A DNA stretch of 49,703 nt from an uncultured Desulfobacterium sp. GTDB taxonomy: Bacteria > Desulfobacterota > DSM-4660 > Desulfatiglandales > Desulfatiglandaceae. Location: contig LT984856.1 of assembly GCA_900258555.1 (NCBI GenBank), forward strand, positions 410,836-460,538, written 5' to 3'. The notes under the pieces are model-generated. The model saw only the letters and a program-made list of their open reading frames with translations, did not search any database and was not told the origin of the DNA. A program made the translations under genes and the position numbers. Of this stretch, positions 1-8,215 are shown piece after piece (positions within the stretch are counted from its first letter, which is position 1; every line of letters begins with the position of its first letter).

Positions 1-50
1 TGATCTCTATCCGAGAAGAAAACCAGCGGCATTCCAGGTCATCAATGCAT

Positions 51-91
51 GACCACAACATATTGGGGTCACCCACACAAATGTGCGATGC
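51..91 (+). repeat. 41-bp repeat, left copy, inverted relative to the right end
   Basis: This 41-bp stretch begins GACCACAACATATTGGGG and ends AAATGTGCGATGC. Its reverse complement recurs at 49619-49659 with a single mismatch (40/41). It carries no evident gene. A repeat at both ends of the window fits a dispersed element, for example a transposon end or a repeat that breaks assemblies. The family is not recognised. Confidence 0.85.
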
Positions 92-103
92 CCCAAAATT
101 ATA

Positions 104-215
104 CCTCACACAGAGACACAGAGAACACAGAGGGTAACTATTCAATACCACTTTCAAAAGCGTTTATCACCAATCTAATCTGCGTTAATCTGCGTAATCT
201 GCGGATCAAAGCACG
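104..215. repeat. dispersed low-complexity repeat remnants next to cas2
   Basis: Two simple repeat motifs lie downstream of the cas2 genes: an ACACAGAGA-rich tract at about 105-131 and a triplet of TAATCTGCG units at about 176-203. Similar short motifs are scattered through many environmental bacterial genomes. No CRISPR-type spacer periodicity is present. The second tract overlaps the 3' end of the distal cas2. Confidence 0.5.
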
Positions 216-484
216 GTGTACTCTCCATCCGGGTCAGTATAAATACCCTGCCCAATAATTTCCAGTGTCCCCGCGCATTTTTCGCAAACAGGAAAATACT
301 TCACGCCATCTTCGGCTGCATCTATCTCTTCTTCAATTCGGGCCTTAAGTTCTGCATAGGTCCCGGAATTTACGTCCACCTCAAATATGGACTTTTGTAC
401 TCTGATGCCATAGTCTTTCAGCACCTTGGCCACCCTGCTCAGCCTGCGTGGCTCGGCAATATCATAGGCTACAATCATGTTCAT
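206..484 (-). CDS. cas2: CRISPR-associated endoribonuclease Cas2 (distal copy)
   Basis: This 92-aa protein is a Cas2, the small dimeric ferredoxin-fold subunit that bridges two Cas1 dimers in the spacer integration complex. It has the family N-terminus (IVAYDI, then EPRRLSRVAKVLKDYGIRVQKS), with the conserved Asp after the first beta strand and the QKSIFE strand near residue 35. The start ATG at 484 has AGAGG six bases upstream; a second in-frame ATG lies two codons in. It carries a VCEKC pair near residues 67-71 that may be structural. It lies 57 bp downstream of a second, clearly different cas2 and is the last gene of the cas1-cas2-cas2 unit. Confidence 0.93.
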   Translation of the reverse strand: MNMIVAYDIAEPRRLSRVAKVLKDYGIRVQKSIFEVDVNSGTYAELKARIEEEIDAAEDGVKYFPVCEKCAGTLEIIGQGIYTDPDGEYTVL

Positions 485-541
485 GGCAAACCTCTGTCTG
501 TCTTCTGACTACTGTCTCCTGACTTCTGACTTCCCCCTTCT

Positions 542-817
542 CTACACCACCATATAATCCAGTTGCGTGATCTTCATGCCCAGTCCGGAAAGCTCGACCT
601 TGCCCATACAGCGGGAACATATTTTGTAGATTCGCACTGAATCACTCGAAAGATCCAGCTCTTCCCTACAATAACGCCTTATTCTCTTGATCGCGACATC
701 GTCAATATCACATTCAAATACTGATTTCTGTGTGTTCAGCCCGAATTCCTTCATGAATTTATGTATACTTCTTAGTCGTCGCGGATCGGTTATATCATAG
801 GTCAAAAGCACGATCAT
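542..817 (-). CDS. cas2: CRISPR-associated endoribonuclease Cas2 (proximal copy)
   Basis: This 91-aa Cas2 directly follows cas1. It shows the family pattern: LLTYDITDPRRLRSIHKFM at the N-terminus with the conserved Asp, then QKSVFECDID. It also has a C-terminal ICSRCMG motif resembling the VCEKC of the other copy. The two copies are homologous but diverged through most of their length, so this is not a recent duplication. Two cas2 genes in one adaptation module is unusual. They could form a heterodimer, or one could be a spare. The Shine-Dalgarno sequence is weak, and expression probably depends on cas1 upstream. Confidence 0.93.
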   Translation of the reverse strand: MIVLLTYDITDPRRLRSIHKFMKEFGLNTQKSVFECDIDDVAIKRIRRYCREELDLSSDSVRIYKICSRCMGKVELSGLGMKITQLDYMVV

Positions 818-871
818 TGTATCTAATCTCTGACTTCTGGTTTATGAATTCAGTTTCCTGCCTTGTCCCCG

Positions 872-2029
872 TCATCTCAGCAAAATCGGCTGATACACCT
901 CGATCTGCCCCTCTATAACCTTTCGGAACTGTCCCGCCTGAAAGATAATCGCTTCACCATAGGTAAGCTGACGTTCAGCCGGAGGGTAATGAAATGTTGT
1001 TGTAAGCTTTTTTTCAAATGCATCAATCACACGTGTGAACGCCTCGCGTTTGAGCTTGACAGGATATTTTCCAGTCACCTGGGCAGGCGGTGCGGGCGCC
1101 TCTTCCATCCGCTGTTCGGGCAGATCAAATTCCTCTGTCGCCGCGTCGTTCATGGATATCAATCCGATGGGGTCGGCGGTTATATCGGCGATGGCATCGT
1201 TTCCTGAATAAGCCGAACCGCGCTCCGGCGGCGCTTCCCTTATAAAATCATCCTTTTGCAGGATCTTGAGATTAAAGAGAGAAAGGGTCAGGGTGTCCGC
1301 GATTATGGTTCGGAATTCCTCCATCAGGTCCAGGACCAGAGAAAACCTGCCGTAATCATTGGTATGGAGAAATCCCGGGTAAGGGTCAAGCCCTGCTATG
1401 CGAACAGCGGAATATACCCGGTTCATCAGGAAGGTGTATAAGAGTGAGAGAACCGAGTTGACCGGATCTGTGGGCGGTCTCCTCACCCTTTTTGTAAACC
1501 CCATGTCCTCCACAAAACCATATGGAAACCCCTTAAAGAAAAGTGCGCTTGCCCGGCCCTCATACCCGCGGACGCTGTTGATATCATCCGCTTCTGAAAG
1601 GTTCGTCATCAGATCCTGAATCTGGTGAGCCATGTTGCCCGCCTCTGTTTCTTTCTTGCTCCGCTTGATTCGCATCAGAAGAGTTGCCATGTTGGATAGT
1701 TTTCCCGCAACAATTGACTTGGCCAGGTGAACACAAAAGTGGAGATCTTGCTGAATAAGATACTGTCTTTTGCGCAAAAACACATTCTTTGCCTCAACCG
1801 GCGCAAGCCTGCCCAGATAACGGCCATACCGCGTCAGAAATACCGTATCAATATTGTTGCGCATGATCTGGCACATGGCATTGTGCGTGACCTCGATGTT
1901 GCCGAAAAGAAGAATCTGATCCAGCTTGTAGGTAAAAAGGGTTTTATAAATGGTGTCTCCCTTTCGCACCAAAAGATGCCTGCCCTCCTGGATTATCCTG
2001 GCTCCCTGAGTCTTGACATATGCGATCAT
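872..2029 (-). CDS. cas1: CRISPR-associated integrase Cas1
   Basis: Cas1 is the metal-dependent DNA integrase that inserts new spacers with Cas2. I place the start at ATG 2029 (385 aa) because GGAGG lies a few bases upstream and the MIAYVKTQGARI N-terminus matches the family; an upstream in-frame codon at 2116 would run through the promoter region. Active-site signatures are visible: a Glu in YEGRASALFF, a His in PGFLHTNDYGR and an acidic pair in LDLMEEFR. Relative to common type III Cas1 proteins (about 320-340 aa), it has a hydrophilic insertion at roughly residues 263-317 containing APAPPAQ, before the conserved C-terminal tail. It heads the cas1-cas2-cas2 unit, with the GCAACGTTGC palindrome 61 bp upstream. 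Confidence 0.94.
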   Translation of the reverse strand: MIAYVKTQGARIIQEGRHLLVRKGDTIYKTLFTYKLDQILLFGNIEVTHNAMCQIMRNNIDTVFLTRYGRYLGRLAPVEAKNVFLRKRQYLIQQDLHFCVHLAKSIVAGKLSNMATLLMRIKRSKKETEAGNMAHQIQDLMTNLSEADDINSVRGYEGRASALFFKGFPYGFVEDMGFTKRVRRPPTDPVNSVLSLLYTFLMNRVYSAVRIAGLDPYPGFLHTNDYGRFSLVLDLMEEFRTIIADTLTLSLFNLKILQKDDFIREAPPERGSAYSGNDAIADITADPIGLISMNDAATEEFDLPEQRMEEAPAPPAQVTGKYPVKLKREAFTRVIDAFEKKLTTTFHYPPAERQLTYGEAIIFQAGQFRKVIEGQIEVYQPILLR

Positions 2030-2090
2030 GGTTTGCCTCCACTTATTTTTAAAACGAGGATAAGCGGAGGCAAACCGTATTCCAAGCATT

Positions 2091-2100
2091 GCAACGTTGC
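2091..2100. promoter_or_regulatory. candidate operator GCAACGTTGC upstream of cas1
   Basis: This perfect 10-bp palindrome lies between the Csm6-like gene and cas1, 61 bp before the cas1 ATG. The identical palindrome stands upstream of cas10 (12185) and cas6 (15307). Downstream bases on the minus strand are also similar at the three sites (a TTGAA or TTGGAA motif 5-7 bases on). A shared regulator is inferred; no -35/-10 pair is convincing at this copy. Confidence 0.6.
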
Positions 2101-2139
2101 AGTATAAAATTGTCAAAGAGCATTATCCCGCGTGGTCAA

Positions 2140-3384
2140 TCACGGGAGTTTTGGAAAATCAAAAAAATAAGACTCCTGAACAAAATCAATAACGGTCTCA
2201 AATATCATGTTGATTGCCTTTTCGCTTATTGGGTTTATGCCGTGCGCAAGTATGGAACCGTTCCTGTTGCTTTGAATATCTTTTATTGCTTTGTGTCTTT
2301 CAAAAAATCTTAGCCCTACCTCATGACCTTTTCCCTTCAGGAACTCAAATGTTGCAGTCTGGGGCAACTTGAGGGCATCTCTTCCAGGGTCACGGTATTT
2401 TCGGCAAAACTCCTTTCTTAAATGTTCCGGTATTGCTTCTTGTGGTACTCTGTCATTATGGCAACCGGCTACCTCCTGGAATATTATCTGGCCGTATAAT
2501 TCCAATGCACGATAAATCCTGGCTGCCGCATCATCATATCGCCTGTCGGAAATTCTCCGTTTCGCATTGTTTAGGAGATCAGTGATTATTATTCTGTGGT
2601 ATCTTTTCATCCCGTCCGTTTCTTCGATGATCCTTCCAACAAATGCCATGCCACTTTGCACGTTAACCATAAATTCCTTGAGTGCCGAATCGTCATATAC
2701 AGAAATATAACCCGCCAATGCCTCAAATCCTTCTGAAAGCCTTCTGAATGCTGCCTTATGATTAAACTGGTCCCAGTTGAGAAAACCATCCGCAATGGGG
2801 TTTACGAAACGGAAATAGTTCCTTATTTGCAGAGGAGGCTCTCTGTCAAAAAAGTTGATCACCTCAATAACTGCTGAAAAATTTCCTTGATTAAAGAGAG
2901 TGACGACCTTACGGCGTTCCTCCTCAGCAAAAATGGACCATGGACTCATCTCCTCAAACATCTTTTCATGCCCGTCAATGACCGTGCCGACCCCGTCTTT
3001 GTTCCGCCTTTCACCACCAACGTAATTAAACTTAAAAGGATAGCCCGCAGTAGCCATGACAAGAGCGGCGGTCATAACCTTGGTTCCGCCTGTATAATCC
3101 ACCATGACATCCTCTAAAGAAACTCCCGCCTTCTTTACTCGGTCAATACACCGGCATGCTGCCCTGTAACATTCATACATCAGGTTAGGATTTTCGGTGA
3201 TTTCATATACGGATGCTGGTTTAAAGCCCACTGCCTTGAATATGTCACCTGCCAATGAAACGGAATCATGAGAGGCCAAAAAAATGATATATTCCGGGCA
3301 ATAGGTTTTAATGCTTTTTATCAGTGGCTCTGGGGAGCCACCAAGTGACATAATCATAAGTCCGGCTTTAATGGATTCATTCAT
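2140..3384 (-). CDS. Csm6-like CARF-HEPN ribonuclease (TIGR02710-like)
   Basis: This 414-aa protein has an N-terminal CARF-type Rossmann domain with the ligand-loop motif DYTGGTK at residues 96-102. Its C-terminal helical domain carries an HEPN motif, R374-x6-H381 (RNGSILAHG). By family knowledge it binds cyclic oligoadenylate made by Cas10 and then degrades RNA non-specifically in the cytoplasm. Its start overlaps the upstream ATPase stop by four bases (ATGA), so the two are translationally coupled. It is the last gene before the cas1 promoter region. The subfamily is from memory; the CARF-HEPN layout is read from the sequence. Confidence 0.85.
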   Translation of the reverse strand: MNESIKAGLMIMSLGGSPEPLIKSIKTYCPEYIIFLASHDSVSLAGDIFKAVGFKPASVYEITENPNLMYECYRAACRCIDRVKKAGVSLEDVMVDYTGGTKVMTAALVMATAGYPFKFNYVGGERRNKDGVGTVIDGHEKMFEEMSPWSIFAEEERRKVVTLFNQGNFSAVIEVINFFDREPPLQIRNYFRFVNPIADGFLNWDQFNHKAAFRRLSEGFEALAGYISVYDDSALKEFMVNVQSGMAFVGRIIEETDGMKRYHRIIITDLLNNAKRRISDRRYDDAAARIYRALELYGQIIFQEVAGCHNDRVPQEAIPEHLRKEFCRKYRDPGRDALKLPQTATFEFLKGKGHEVGLRFFERHKAIKDIQSNRNGSILAHGINPISEKAINMIFETVIDFVQESYFFDFPKLP

Positions 3385-4628
3385 AAGCTACCTGACAGCA
3401 TCAGTTCATAAAATGGCACAAATGATATCTTTGTTTCCCCAACCCCCATTTCACCTTTATAGTCCAGGTTAATCACTAATGCCCGATCAGGATGGTATGC
3501 GGAAATAAAACTGTGCAAAGATCGGGTTATCTCCGGCCTTGAAAGCCTTTTGTATTTTACCTCTATGGGCGTTATGCCGCCGCCGCTGTTTATGACAAAG
3601 TCCACTTCAGCACGGTCTTTGGTGCGCCAGAAGTTTATCTGTGATGAAGAGTTTTCCAGTTTTTCATGCAAGATATTGAAGATGAAATTTTCAAAAAGAT
3701 GGCCAATGCGGCTGAGGGGAACGTGGCCGAAATCTCCTATTGCGAAGTTTTTCAACCCCAGATCGGAAAAATAGAAAATAGGCGCTTTGGTTATCTCTTT
3801 GCGGATATTTGCGTGGTATGGTGACACCTTTTTTATGATATAAGTTTTTTCAAAATACCAGAGGTAATTTTTGACGGTAGCCGAGGCAATCCCCAGTGTG
3901 GACGATAATTCCGAGACATTAACCAGACTTCCACTCTGAGCGGCAACCAGACGGAACAAATCGGTCAGGACCTCAGTCTTCTTGATATCAAGCAAAAAAC
4001 GGATGTCTTTTTCAAGGTAGCTTTGATAGATTTCATTGATCAAATTTATCTTTTCTTCAACCCTGTCCGACAATATCACTTGGGGATAGCCGCCGAAATT
4101 CAGGAATTCCTCCAGCAAGAGTGCGGTCTTTCCACTCTCGATCTGAAAAAAATCATCAAGCATGTTTTCGTATTGATAACCGGTTCGGAGATTGATGAAT
4201 TCTTCAAAACTGATAGTCTGAAGTTCAAACATCCGCTTCCTGCCAGCCAGAGATTCGTGGATTTTTTCTTTAAGTTCGAGACTGCCGGAACCTGAAACAA
4301 TGAACTTATAAGGCAGGTTCATATCATACAGACCTTTCAGGAAAAGACCGGCGTTTTCCTTTCTCTGGATTTCGTCAAGAAACACCAGGCCGCTCTCCCC
4401 GATTTCCAGCCTGATTTTTTTCAGCAGTCCATCCTGGGACTTGAAATGAACATTATCGGCCTCAATATCCAGGTTAAAAAATACGGTTTTATGCCCGGAT
4501 CCTTTTAATTCCTCTTGTAAAAATCGAAGGAGGGTGGTCTTTCCGGCCTGCCTTGCCCCGACAAGAAGGGTTATCTCCTTGTTTTCAAGATGGTCTTTTA
4601 GCTCAGTGAATTTTTTTCTCTTTATCAT
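3381..4628 (-). CDS. AAA-family ATPase with DUF4143 domain
   Basis: This 415-aa ATPase has a Walker A motif near residues 23-30 (GARQAGKT), a Walker B motif VFLDEIQ near 82-88 and a sensor-like VSGSGS. The C-terminal DUF4143 region contains a PD-(D/E)xK-like signature (AEVDFVIN, then PIEVKYK), so a nuclease-like fold is possible. Such proteins are common stand-alone bacterial ATPases of unknown role. Here it sits inside the csm gene run and overlaps the Csm6-like start by four bases. That coupling suggests a defence or ancillary role, but it may simply be a passenger. An AT-rich 120-bp gap separates it from the upstream gene. Confidence 0.85.
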   Translation of the reverse strand: MIKRKKFTELKDHLENKEITLLVGARQAGKTTLLRFLQEELKGSGHKTVFFNLDIEADNVHFKSQDGLLKKIRLEIGESGLVFLDEIQRKENAGLFLKGLYDMNLPYKFIVSGSGSLELKEKIHESLAGRKRMFELQTISFEEFINLRTGYQYENMLDDFFQIESGKTALLLEEFLNFGGYPQVILSDRVEEKINLINEIYQSYLEKDIRFLLDIKKTEVLTDLFRLVAAQSGSLVNVSELSSTLGIASATVKNYLWYFEKTYIIKKVSPYHANIRKEITKAPIFYFSDLGLKNFAIGDFGHVPLSRIGHLFENFIFNILHEKLENSSSQINFWRTKDRAEVDFVINSGGGITPIEVKYKRLSRPEITRSLHSFISAYHPDRALVINLDYKGEMGVGETKISFVPFYELMLSGSL

Positions 4629-4745
4629 ATAAGACGAGTTAAAATGAATTATAGTTATTATTTAGTACGATTATTTATAAAGTCAATATTTTAAAAAGTA
4701 GCGATAAAGATTTGTTCCCTCGTTCTCAAAACAAGAAATCACATA

Positions 4746-4964
4746 TTATAACTTCATTATCCTGTCCTGAATCGTCTTGAAGGGTTTGGGCGCGTGGTTG
4801 ATAAATTCGTTATACCCATTCAAGAAGTCAAGATATCTGTCAAGATCAACTTTGCCATCTTTCAGCAATGGGTTATGCCTGTTTGCAACCAGACGGCGCA
4901 TATCCTCTCTGATTGTTTCAGATTTTGAGATCTCCATCCGTTCCTGCTTTTCATTTTCCCGCAT
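4746..4964 (-). CDS. small partner protein of the nucleotidyltransferase
   Basis: This 72-aa charged, helical protein has no domain I can name. Conserved-looking features are MRRLVANRHNPLLKDG and a C-terminal HAPKPFKTI segment. Its ATG overlaps the stop codon of the nucleotidyltransferase gene (TGATG), implying translational coupling. The pair resembles small two-gene modules in which a nucleotidyltransferase is paired with a short protein, as in toxin-antitoxin systems of the AbiE/MNT type. Which one would be toxic cannot be told from the sequence. Confidence 0.7.
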   Translation of the reverse strand: MRENEKQERMEISKSETIREDMRRLVANRHNPLLKDGKVDLDRYLDFLNGYNEFINHAPKPFKTIQDRIMKL

Positions 4965-5509
4965 CACTGAAGGTATTTCCTTTTAAGGTCTGATAAAAGT
5001 TCGGAGAAGCCGAACAGGGAAAAGTACTTTTCCATAGCATCCCAGTCCAGCGATGATTTGTATAGCGCCATAAGCGACTCAATATCGCCAAGATCAACTG
5101 CCTTGCGCGACTCATCATTGGCAATGGCCTGAACTTTAAAGCCAATAATATCCTCAACCTTTAAAACTCGTACGGAAACTGTTTCATTAAATACCTTTTT
5201 CTCCTCCACACGCTCCAGCATTTTCAAGGATATCTCTCTGAATGCATGAATAAAATCAACTTCACCGAAAACCTTTAGAGGCGAAATATACTGGGACACG
5301 TTTTCCGACTGGTATATACACTTATATCCCAATTCAGTCATCACGGCCTGAATCTTCGACAAATCATCCCGATGAACGAGAAAGTCAATATCCACTGTAG
5401 ATCTGGACACCCCGTGAAGGCCAAGCGCAAAGCCTCCCATAAGTGCGTATCGGACATTATTTTCATGAAAGAACGTGAGCAATTTTTCAAATACGAGTCT
5501 AAAATCCAT
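4964..5509 (-). CDS. nucleotidyltransferase-fold protein (AbiEii/AbiGii-like)
   Basis: This protein of about 181 aa has the nucleotidyltransferase core GGFALGLHG followed by STVDIDFLV, the G-G/S...DxD signature with catalytic Asp residues, and a third acidic position in GEVDFIH. The chosen ATG at 5509 has a GGGTG nine bases upstream; GTG 5518 is possible. Known relatives include type IV toxin-antitoxin toxins and abortive infection proteins that transfer nucleotides to tRNA or other targets. It lies about 220 bp after csm5 on the same strand, so it could be co-transcribed with the csm genes. A link to CRISPR immunity is inference from position only. Confidence 0.8.
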   Translation of the reverse strand: MDFRLVFEKLLTFFHENNVRYALMGGFALGLHGVSRSTVDIDFLVHRDDLSKIQAVMTELGYKCIYQSENVSQYISPLKVFGEVDFIHAFREISLKMLERVEEKKVFNETVSVRVLKVEDIIGFKVQAIANDESRKAVDLGDIESLMALYKSSLDWDAMEKYFSLFGFSELLSDLKRKYLQ

Positions 5510-5604
5510 TGTGTTCACCCAGGTTTTCCAGTGCTTGGTCTTTTTTCACTATTCAACTCCGATATGCGATGTTAACTGCTCTTATTTTCCTTGAAAACAA
5601 TCGC

Positions 5605-5715
5605 TTAGTCAAGAAAGCCAGCCAGCTTCAGCTTTGCCTTGCATTTCTTGAAGGCCTCCCCCATATGCGCCCTAACTGAAGGGGTGGATAAAATAGCCAA
5701 CCATTGGACAAGCAT
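5605..5715 (-). CDS. possible 36-aa ORF after csm5
   Basis: A short open frame (MLVQWLAILSTPSVRAHMGE and so on, rich in Lys, ending AGFLD) starts 13 bases after the csm5 stop. It is the only open stretch in the 218-bp gap between csm5 and the nucleotidyltransferase. There is no strong ribosome site. It could be a relic of a larger gene. I do not recognise it. Confidence 0.25.
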   Translation of the reverse strand: MLVQWLAILSTPSVRAHMGEAFKKCKAKLKLAGFLD

Positions 5716-5727
5716 CCATGCCGGCTA

Positions 5728-7176
5728 TTATAAAATCTCAACAATACGATAACCATTACCTACCGGCTCGACTTTCACTTTTCCGGCAGTAGCCCTTTTC
5801 TTTTTGCCAAAAAGGCTATTTTTGAGTGGCTCTGGAACGATCTCTTTTCCTTTTACAGAAGCCTTTTTGCCTTCAGATGTAGCAGTTATGATTCCATCGC
5901 CAGGAGACCATGTTAAATATACGTTTTCCCAAATAACAAAATCCGGAGGTGGTGGAACAGAATCAATTACCTCGAATTCACGGGTGTTAACTCTTGGCGC
6001 ATTATCACTTAAAGAAAGTTTTTTGATCAACCTGTTCTCTTTGTCGCGCCATTCCTTTTCAGCCTTATCAAAATCCTGTTCCATTGCAGGAGAAATTTCA
6101 CATAATTCAGCCCATCCAAATGGCTTACAGTTTGTGACTGTTTGCGGCTTTGATTGTTCGCTGGCAAGCCACAGGGTTGTGGCGTGATCTTTAAAGGACG
6201 ATCCCTTTCCTTTTCCGCCCATAATTTTGATATCGCGATGTCCTTCGATTGTTACGGATTCCGCACCGGAATGCCTGCCTATTCGTATAGGGATACTATC
6301 TTTTCCAAAAAAAGCATTGCCTGAGGAAATACCGGCGTTTTTCAATTCCCGTTGTTCCCTTTTGTGTTCTCTGGAATAGAATGTTCTGGAGCTTTCCAGG
6401 AGGCCATCAAGTTTTATCGGTTTGTTAATCACCCATGCGGACAAAGGCTCATCCACTACGATATTCCCCATAAATACGTTTCCAGGTAAGATTGTTTCCA
6501 GTACCTGAAATGGCCCCTTTGCCTCATTCCCGGATTTTTTTTTGATATTCACAGCGTAAAGGATTTTGGTTTGAACGGCCCCTACGGGTGTGAAATCAGA
6601 CACCTTAATCAGCCGGAAGGGGTCGGTTTCGATTTTCGATTTTTCATAATTAAGAAGCGTAGCTTCAAGTCCTTTTGATGCTTGTTTATCCGCTTTGTCT
6701 CTAAGGTGTACTTTTGTCTTTGCCGCCAAACCGTTTAAATAGGCTGTCCGAAGAGATCCCTTGAGAGAAGAGCCAGGAATATAAGGGCGGTCATAGGCTG
6801 AAAGAAATGATGTCCGTGAAATGGCAAAATTGTTTAATTCCTGCTGGATCTTTCTTTTGTCATTGGCAGGAATGGAAAGTGTTTTATTATAATGCTCCAC
6901 GAATCCAGAACAAAGTTGGACCTCTTTTCCCGAAGCCGGTCTTCTTTTTAAAAATTTGTATATCTCAAGAATGGATTCGACCGATCCCCGTGAGCATATT
7001 TCCGAGAATCGCTTTTTATCACTATCATTCATTTGCGAAATAAGGCTTATGGGATCAAAGGCCGTAAGTTCATTTTTGTTTTCATCAACCACAAACCCCA
7101 TTGGTTCATAGACTTCGTCGCAACCGATGTGGATGGGGGAAAGGGTTTTCAGAAAACAATTAAAGACTTGTTTCAT
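5728..7176 (-). CDS. csm5: type III-A CRISPR RAMP protein Csm5
   Basis: Csm5 caps the 3' end of crRNA in the Csm effector complex. This 482-aa protein begins with a RAMP strand (FNCFLKTLSPIHIGCDEVYEPMGF) and has the glycine-rich RAMP loop YIPGSSLKGSLRTA near residues 134-147. Both are typical of Csm5 as the last RAMP gene of a csm operon. It is longer than most Csm5 proteins (about 350-400 aa), the extra length being mainly a lysine-rich C-terminal part. The ATG has GGAGGTAAGAG directly upstream and overlaps the end of csm4 by 17 bases. Confidence 0.9.
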   Translation of the reverse strand: MKQVFNCFLKTLSPIHIGCDEVYEPMGFVVDENKNELTAFDPISLISQMNDSDKKRFSEICSRGSVESILEIYKFLKRRPASGKEVQLCSGFVEHYNKTLSIPANDKRKIQQELNNFAISRTSFLSAYDRPYIPGSSLKGSLRTAYLNGLAAKTKVHLRDKADKQASKGLEATLLNYEKSKIETDPFRLIKVSDFTPVGAVQTKILYAVNIKKKSGNEAKGPFQVLETILPGNVFMGNIVVDEPLSAWVINKPIKLDGLLESSRTFYSREHKREQRELKNAGISSGNAFFGKDSIPIRIGRHSGAESVTIEGHRDIKIMGGKGKGSSFKDHATTLWLASEQSKPQTVTNCKPFGWAELCEISPAMEQDFDKAEKEWRDKENRLIKKLSLSDNAPRVNTREFEVIDSVPPPPDFVIWENVYLTWSPGDGIITATSEGKKASVKGKEIVPEPLKNSLFGKKKRATAGKVKVEPVGNGYRIVEIL

Positions 7177-8209
7177 CTCTTACCTCCAGTTTTAAGGGCA
7201 AGTAAGGCGCATATCCCTGAACAACAGTTTTCGACATGGCTTTGGATACATGTGTTATGGCCTGTCCGATGTAAGGCTTATTGAACTGAGCTTTATCCTT
7301 TGGTATAAAAACAGCCCCTTCATCCGCCATGATTACAGGATTTTTAAATGGGTTACCGAAAGTAGCAAGTCTGTCTCCATGTTTCCCGAACCTGACAAAC
7401 GGAGTAAAGAAGGCCTCAGTAAAAGCATCTTTTTCAGGCACACAAGGGGACAACACATAACAGGCATTTAAATCATTACATGATGGAATCGTCAGTTCAT
7501 CCCGCTCGCCAAGGTCAAAACGGCCCAATCCTGTGGATGCATCCCTTCCGAAGCCCCAATTCCCGATCCTTTCAAGTCCTCGTGCCACACGAGAAATATC
7601 CGTCGCAGACTCTTCGATAAGAACAAAAATGACCAGTTCTGTTTCCGGATAATAATAAAGATTTTCCTTTTCGTATGGGGCAAACATGCCGGTTCCCGTT
7701 GTCTGCGTCATGCGGTTGATGGTGTTATGGGATTGGGAAAGCATTTGCACGAATTCAGATTTTTCTGCTTTTTTCATTTGCCGCTTGGTTTCTTCGGTTA
7801 ACATGCTTTGGGCTTCTTGCAGCAGCTCATGATCGCTAAGAAAGGTTGCGGTTTTGATATCAATAGAAAGATCTTCACTGACTAACATCCATTTTTTCTT
7901 CTTAAACTCCTTTCTGCGCCGAATATCTTCGGCTTTGCCTTCCTTAGGGGGAAGCATGAATGAAAAGGGTATTTCCGGGCGTTTTAGCACATAAGTTGTA
8001 TCGCCCTTTTCAAACTTCGGAAAGGCGGAGGAGAAAACAGCGAAGGGCTTTTCAGGATAGAGCTCCATCTGTAGTTCAAGACCGCCTTCAACCAGCGAAG
8101 AGTCATATGCGGCCTGCCAGCAGAAATGCCCGAAAAGTGTATCTCCTTTCAATATCGTGCCGAACCCGGACGAGGGTTTTAGCGTTATGGCGTAAAGTTT
8201 CAATTTCAT
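7160..8209 (-). CDS. csm4: type III-A CRISPR RAMP protein Csm4
   Basis: Csm4 (Cas5 group) binds the 5' handle of the crRNA and contacts Cas10. The 349-aa protein starts MKLKLYAITLKPSSGFGTIL followed by GDTLFGHFCW, the classical Csm4 N-terminus. It has a C-terminal glycine-rich loop (GRDASTGLGRFDL) near residues 219-231. It follows csm3 by six bases and overlaps csm5, which fixes its identity by order as well as motif. GGGAGG lies very close to the ATG, an unusually short spacing. Confidence 0.92.
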   Translation of the reverse strand: MKLKLYAITLKPSSGFGTILKGDTLFGHFCWQAAYDSSLVEGGLELQMELYPEKPFAVFSSAFPKFEKGDTTYVLKRPEIPFSFMLPPKEGKAEDIRRRKEFKKKKWMLVSEDLSIDIKTATFLSDHELLQEAQSMLTEETKRQMKKAEKSEFVQMLSQSHNTINRMTQTTGTGMFAPYEKENLYYYPETELVIFVLIEESATDISRVARGLERIGNWGFGRDASTGLGRFDLGERDELTIPSCNDLNACYVLSPCVPEKDAFTEAFFTPFVRFGKHGDRLATFGNPFKNPVIMADEGAVFIPKDKAQFNKPYIGQAITHVSKAMSKTVVQGYAPYLPLKLEVRDETSL

Positions 8210-8215
8210 ACCTCC

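Noticed and set aside
863-1207. Plus-strand open frame of 114 codons opposite cas1
   Set aside because: It is a shadow of the cas1 coding sequence, with no ribosome site or domain.
2101-2160. TTGACA near 2110-2115 (minus strand) as the -35 box of cas1
   Set aside because: The only good -10-like TATACT is just a few bases downstream, too close for a normal promoter. I left the cas1 promoter unassigned.
4964-5157. Separate small gene in another frame within the nucleotidyltransferase
   Set aside because: The nucleotidyltransferase motifs are in the longer frame; the other frame has no features.
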